Assembly: GCA_003133505.1 (NCBI GenBank)
Contig: PKXT01000202.1
Location: 1 to 6,740, forward strand
Length of the DNA stretch: 6,740 nucleotides
From: Acidobacteriota bacterium
GTDB lineage: Bacteria > Acidobacteriota > Terriglobia > Acidiferrales > UBA7541
Direction of reading: 5' to 3'
Shown here: positions 5,526 through 6,740 of the stretch, one piece after another
How the letters are laid out: each line of letters starts with the position of its first letter
Position numbering within the stretch: position 1 is the first letter of the stretch
Program-made: the position numbers and the translations under genes
Notes under the pieces: model-generated
The model's database searches: none
The model's input: only the letters and a program-made list of their open reading frames with translations
What the model was told of the DNA's origin: nothing

Positions 5526-5554
5526 ACACTCAGTCTTCCGAGTGTGTGTGTTTT
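5526..5554 (+). terminator. Weak candidate terminator after the BtuF-like gene
   Basis: ACACTC at 5526-5531 pairs with GAGTGT at 5540-5545 around an 8-nt loop. A GTGTG stretch then leads to four T residues at 5551-5554. The stem is only 6 bp and the T run is short and not directly attached, so termination would be weak if it occurs. Its place 13 nt past the stop codon, and the separate strong ribosome-binding site of the next gene, favour a transcription-unit boundary here. Confidence 0.3.
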
Positions 5555-5591
5555 GGGTGCTGTGGCGCAACCCGCATAGTGTCAGTTAAAA

Positions 5592-5597
5592 AGGGGG
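5592..5597 (+). promoter_or_regulatory. Ribosome-binding site deciding the GTG start of the MutT-like gene
   Basis: AGGGGG lies 6 nt upstream of GTG 5604, a good Shine-Dalgarno sequence at normal spacing. It supports GTG as the real start, in line with the family N-terminus (a short strand VVAGIIEF right after the start). No ATG is available upstream in frame without a stop. Confidence 0.55.
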
Positions 5598-5603
5598 TTA
5601 CTG

Positions 5604-6044
5604 GTGCCGACGGTAGTAGCTGGCATCATCGAATTCGATGATCGAGTGCTGATCTGCCAGCGGCACGAGGAAGATCGTTACGCGCTCAAATGGGAATTCC
5701 CCGGTGGCAAAGTAGAACCCGGAGAAACTCTGCAGGGAGCTCTTGCCCGCGAGTTGCGTGAAGAACTGGGCGCTGATTGCGCGATTGGGGAGGAAATTTA
5801 CCGGACGAGGTTCGGTAATCCCGAGATACGCGACGAACTGGAGCTGATCTTTTTCTCGGCTTTCGCAACACCACAATCAGTGCGCAATATGATCTTTCAG
5901 AAAATCCGTTGGGTGGAGTATGCCGAGCTGCCCGGCGTTGATTTTCTTCCCACCGACCACGAACTCGTGACCAAACTGGCTGAGGGGACTTTACGCCCCA
6001 AAATCAATAATTTCGGTGTAAACGCGCGCAGGTACAATCAGTGA
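5604..6044 (+). CDS. MutT-like Nudix hydrolase
   Basis: A 146-residue single-domain Nudix enzyme. These cleave nucleoside diphosphates linked to another moiety; MutT-type members hydrolyse oxidised dNTPs such as 8-oxo-dGTP, or related nucleotides. The Nudix box is complete: Gly35, Glu41, Arg49-Glu50, Glu53-Glu54 and Gly56 fit GX5EX7REUXEEXGU, with the metal-binding glutamates intact. WEFPGGKVEPGE before the box and the opening VVAGIIEFDDRVLICQR are typical of the MutT/8-oxo-dGTPase group, as is the late WVEYAELPGVDFLPTD segment. Length is slightly above E. coli MutT (about 130). The gene starts with GTG behind a good ribosome-binding site. It is followed after 26 nt by a second Nudix gene, so the two likely form an operon. 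Other MutT-group substrates (dCTP, CTP analogues) cannot be excluded. Confidence 0.87.
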   Translation: MPTVVAGIIEFDDRVLICQRHEEDRYALKWEFPGGKVEPGETLQGALARELREELGADCAIGEEIYRTRFGNPEIRDELELIFFSAFATPQSVRNMIFQKIRWVEYAELPGVDFLPTDHELVTKLAEGTLRPKINNFGVNARRYNQ

Positions 6045-6070
6045 TGAGGGGCTAATACACAAGGCGACCC

Positions 6071-6604
6071 ATGGCGGACAGCGAAAAGTTAATTTCCAGC
6101 AAGACGCTATATCAGGGGCGGGTATTTGGTGTGCGCCGGGACCGTGTGATTGAGCCGGGCGGCGTCTCGGTATCGCGCGACGTTGTAACCCACCAAGGTT
6201 CGGTAGTGGTGCTGCCGGTATTTCCAGATGGGCGGATTCTGATGGTCCGGCAGTACCGTCATGCCGCGGGACGCTTTTTGTGGGAACTATGCGCGGGCCG
6301 CAAAGAGCCCGGCGAATCGTGGTTGAAAGCTGCTCAGCGCGAATTGCGGGAAGAAACCGGTTTTCGCGCGGGGCGGCTCCGCAAATTGCTGGCAATGTAT
6401 CCCACGCCCGGGTTTGTGACCGAGCGCATGATCGTCTATGTAGCCGATGGGTTGCGGCACGATCCCGCCGTGCCCGACAAAGACGAACGCATCACCACCC
6501 GCCAGTTCACGCTAGCCGAACTGCTGCGCTGGGTTCGCGCCGGGCGCATCATGGACGCTAAGTCTGTCGCCGGCATCCTCTACTACGCCCGCTTCCGGTC
6601 CTGA
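6071..6604 (+). CDS. ADP-ribose pyrophosphatase-like Nudix hydrolase
   Basis: A 177-residue Nudix protein resembling ADP-ribose pyrophosphatases (NudF group), which split ADP-ribose or nucleotide sugars to AMP and a sugar phosphate. The N-terminal antiparallel strands (SSKTLYQGRVFGVRRDRV, and RDVVTHQGSVVVLPV at 36-50) are the dimer-forming subdomain of this group. VRQYRHAAGRFLWELCAG leads into the Nudix box: Gly76, Glu82, Arg90-Glu91, Glu94-Glu95 and Gly97 are all in place. Prolines at 111 and 113 (YPTPGFVTE), about 15 residues past the box, are the marker used to separate ADP-ribose hydrolases from other Nudix types. AAGG at 6061-6064 is a ribosome-binding site six bases before the ATG. It sits directly behind the MutT-like gene. 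GDP-mannose or another sugar nucleotide as substrate remains possible. Confidence 0.87.
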   Translation: MADSEKLISSKTLYQGRVFGVRRDRVIEPGGVSVSRDVVTHQGSVVVLPVFPDGRILMVRQYRHAAGRFLWELCAGRKEPGESWLKAAQRELREETGFRAGRLRKLLAMYPTPGFVTERMIVYVADGLRHDPAVPDKDERITTRQFTLAELLRWVRAGRIMDAKSVAGILYYARFRS

Positions 6605-6625
6605 CAAAATGAAAATGTTTCCGAG

Positions 6626-6740
6626 ATGACGGCGGGGTTACGCTTGTTTTTCTGGAGGTTTTGGTATTTCTGTCCTTCATGCGGGGCGGTGATTCAGCGA
6701 GCAGGCGTTCGCGCGGGCAGCGAGTTTGCGTGCAAAGCGT
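6626..6740 (+). CDS. Partial CDS: possible zinc-ribbon protein N-terminus (runs off the right edge)
   Basis: From ATG 6626 the frame stays open to the end of the window for 38 codons. It begins MTAGLRLFFWRFWYF and continues CPSCGAV, then FACKA at the end. Cys16-x2-Cys19, followed by Cys36 sixteen residues later, fits the first three ligands of a CxxC-x16-CxxC zinc ribbon. The next codon begins with T, which allows the fourth cysteine (C-x-x-C). Many small membrane proteins of this kind begin with an aromatic stretch and an N-terminal zinc ribbon. There is no good ribosome-binding site, only GAG abutting the start, and the start codon is uncertain. It lies 21 nt after the ADP-ribose hydrolase gene on the same strand and could be a third gene of that unit. 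With so little visible, a chance open frame is a real alternative. Confidence 0.42.
   Translation, partial: MTAGLRLFFWRFWYFCPSCGAVIQRAGVRAGSEFACKA

Noticed and set aside
4945..5529. A 194-codon minus-strand open frame opposite the BtuF-like gene
   Set aside because: It is an antisense frame over a gene with clear family motifs; its translation shows no recognisable domain and it is typical of GC-rich shadow frames.

Overview
The window is a GC-rich, densely coded bacterial chromosome segment. It holds nine complete protein genes and two partial ones at the edges, with no RNA genes, insertion sequences, CRISPR arrays or phage genes. The mix (RlmN-family radical SAM enzyme, XdhC with a MocA-like transferase, NifU-like scaffold, signal-less BtuF-like protein, Nudix enzymes), the GC-rich codon use and the mixture of Shine-Dalgarno and apparently leaderless starts resemble soil Acidobacteriota (Terriglobia type). 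That placement is inference from gene style, not a measured match.

Layout. At the left edge, the first ten codons of a HesB/IscA-type Fe-S carrier run leftward out of the window (1-30, minus). A short intergenic region follows, and then four plus-strand genes run close together from 151 to 3571. They are an RlmN/Cfr-family radical SAM protein without the usual N-terminal domain, a membrane-anchored GAF-like protein that overlaps it by 25 nt, an XdhC-family protein 29 nt later, and a MocA-like molybdopterin nucleotidyltransferase whose start codon directly abuts the xdhC stop. The run ends in a convergent overlap with a minus-strand pair: a RimJ/RimL-type GNAT acetyltransferase preceded by a NifU/IscU-like protein in which the third cluster-ligand cysteine is replaced by glycine. 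A divergent intergenic region of about 117 nt separates this pair from a BtuF-like corrinoid/metal-chelate-binding protein. After a weak hairpin come two Nudix hydrolases, a MutT-like enzyme and an ADP-ribose pyrophosphatase-like enzyme. The start of a possible zinc-ribbon protein runs off the right edge.

How the genes may work together. XdhC and the MocA-like transferase form a familiar molybdenum-cofactor maturation pair (insertion/sulfuration and nucleotide attachment), but no molybdoenzyme lies in the window. The two Nudix genes form a likely nucleotide-sanitation or nucleotide-sugar housekeeping unit. The IscA-like and NifU-like genes are Fe-S-related, and the radical SAM protein needs a 4Fe-4S cluster. 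They are not in one operon, so a functional link is only suggestive.

The least explained part is 151-2057. There, a stripped-down RlmN-like enzyme that keeps both catalytic cysteines is translationally overlapped with a glycine-zipper membrane protein carrying a cytoplasmic GAF-like domain. This pair is the best candidate for an undescribed two-gene system, though nothing in the sequence alone proves that the two work together.
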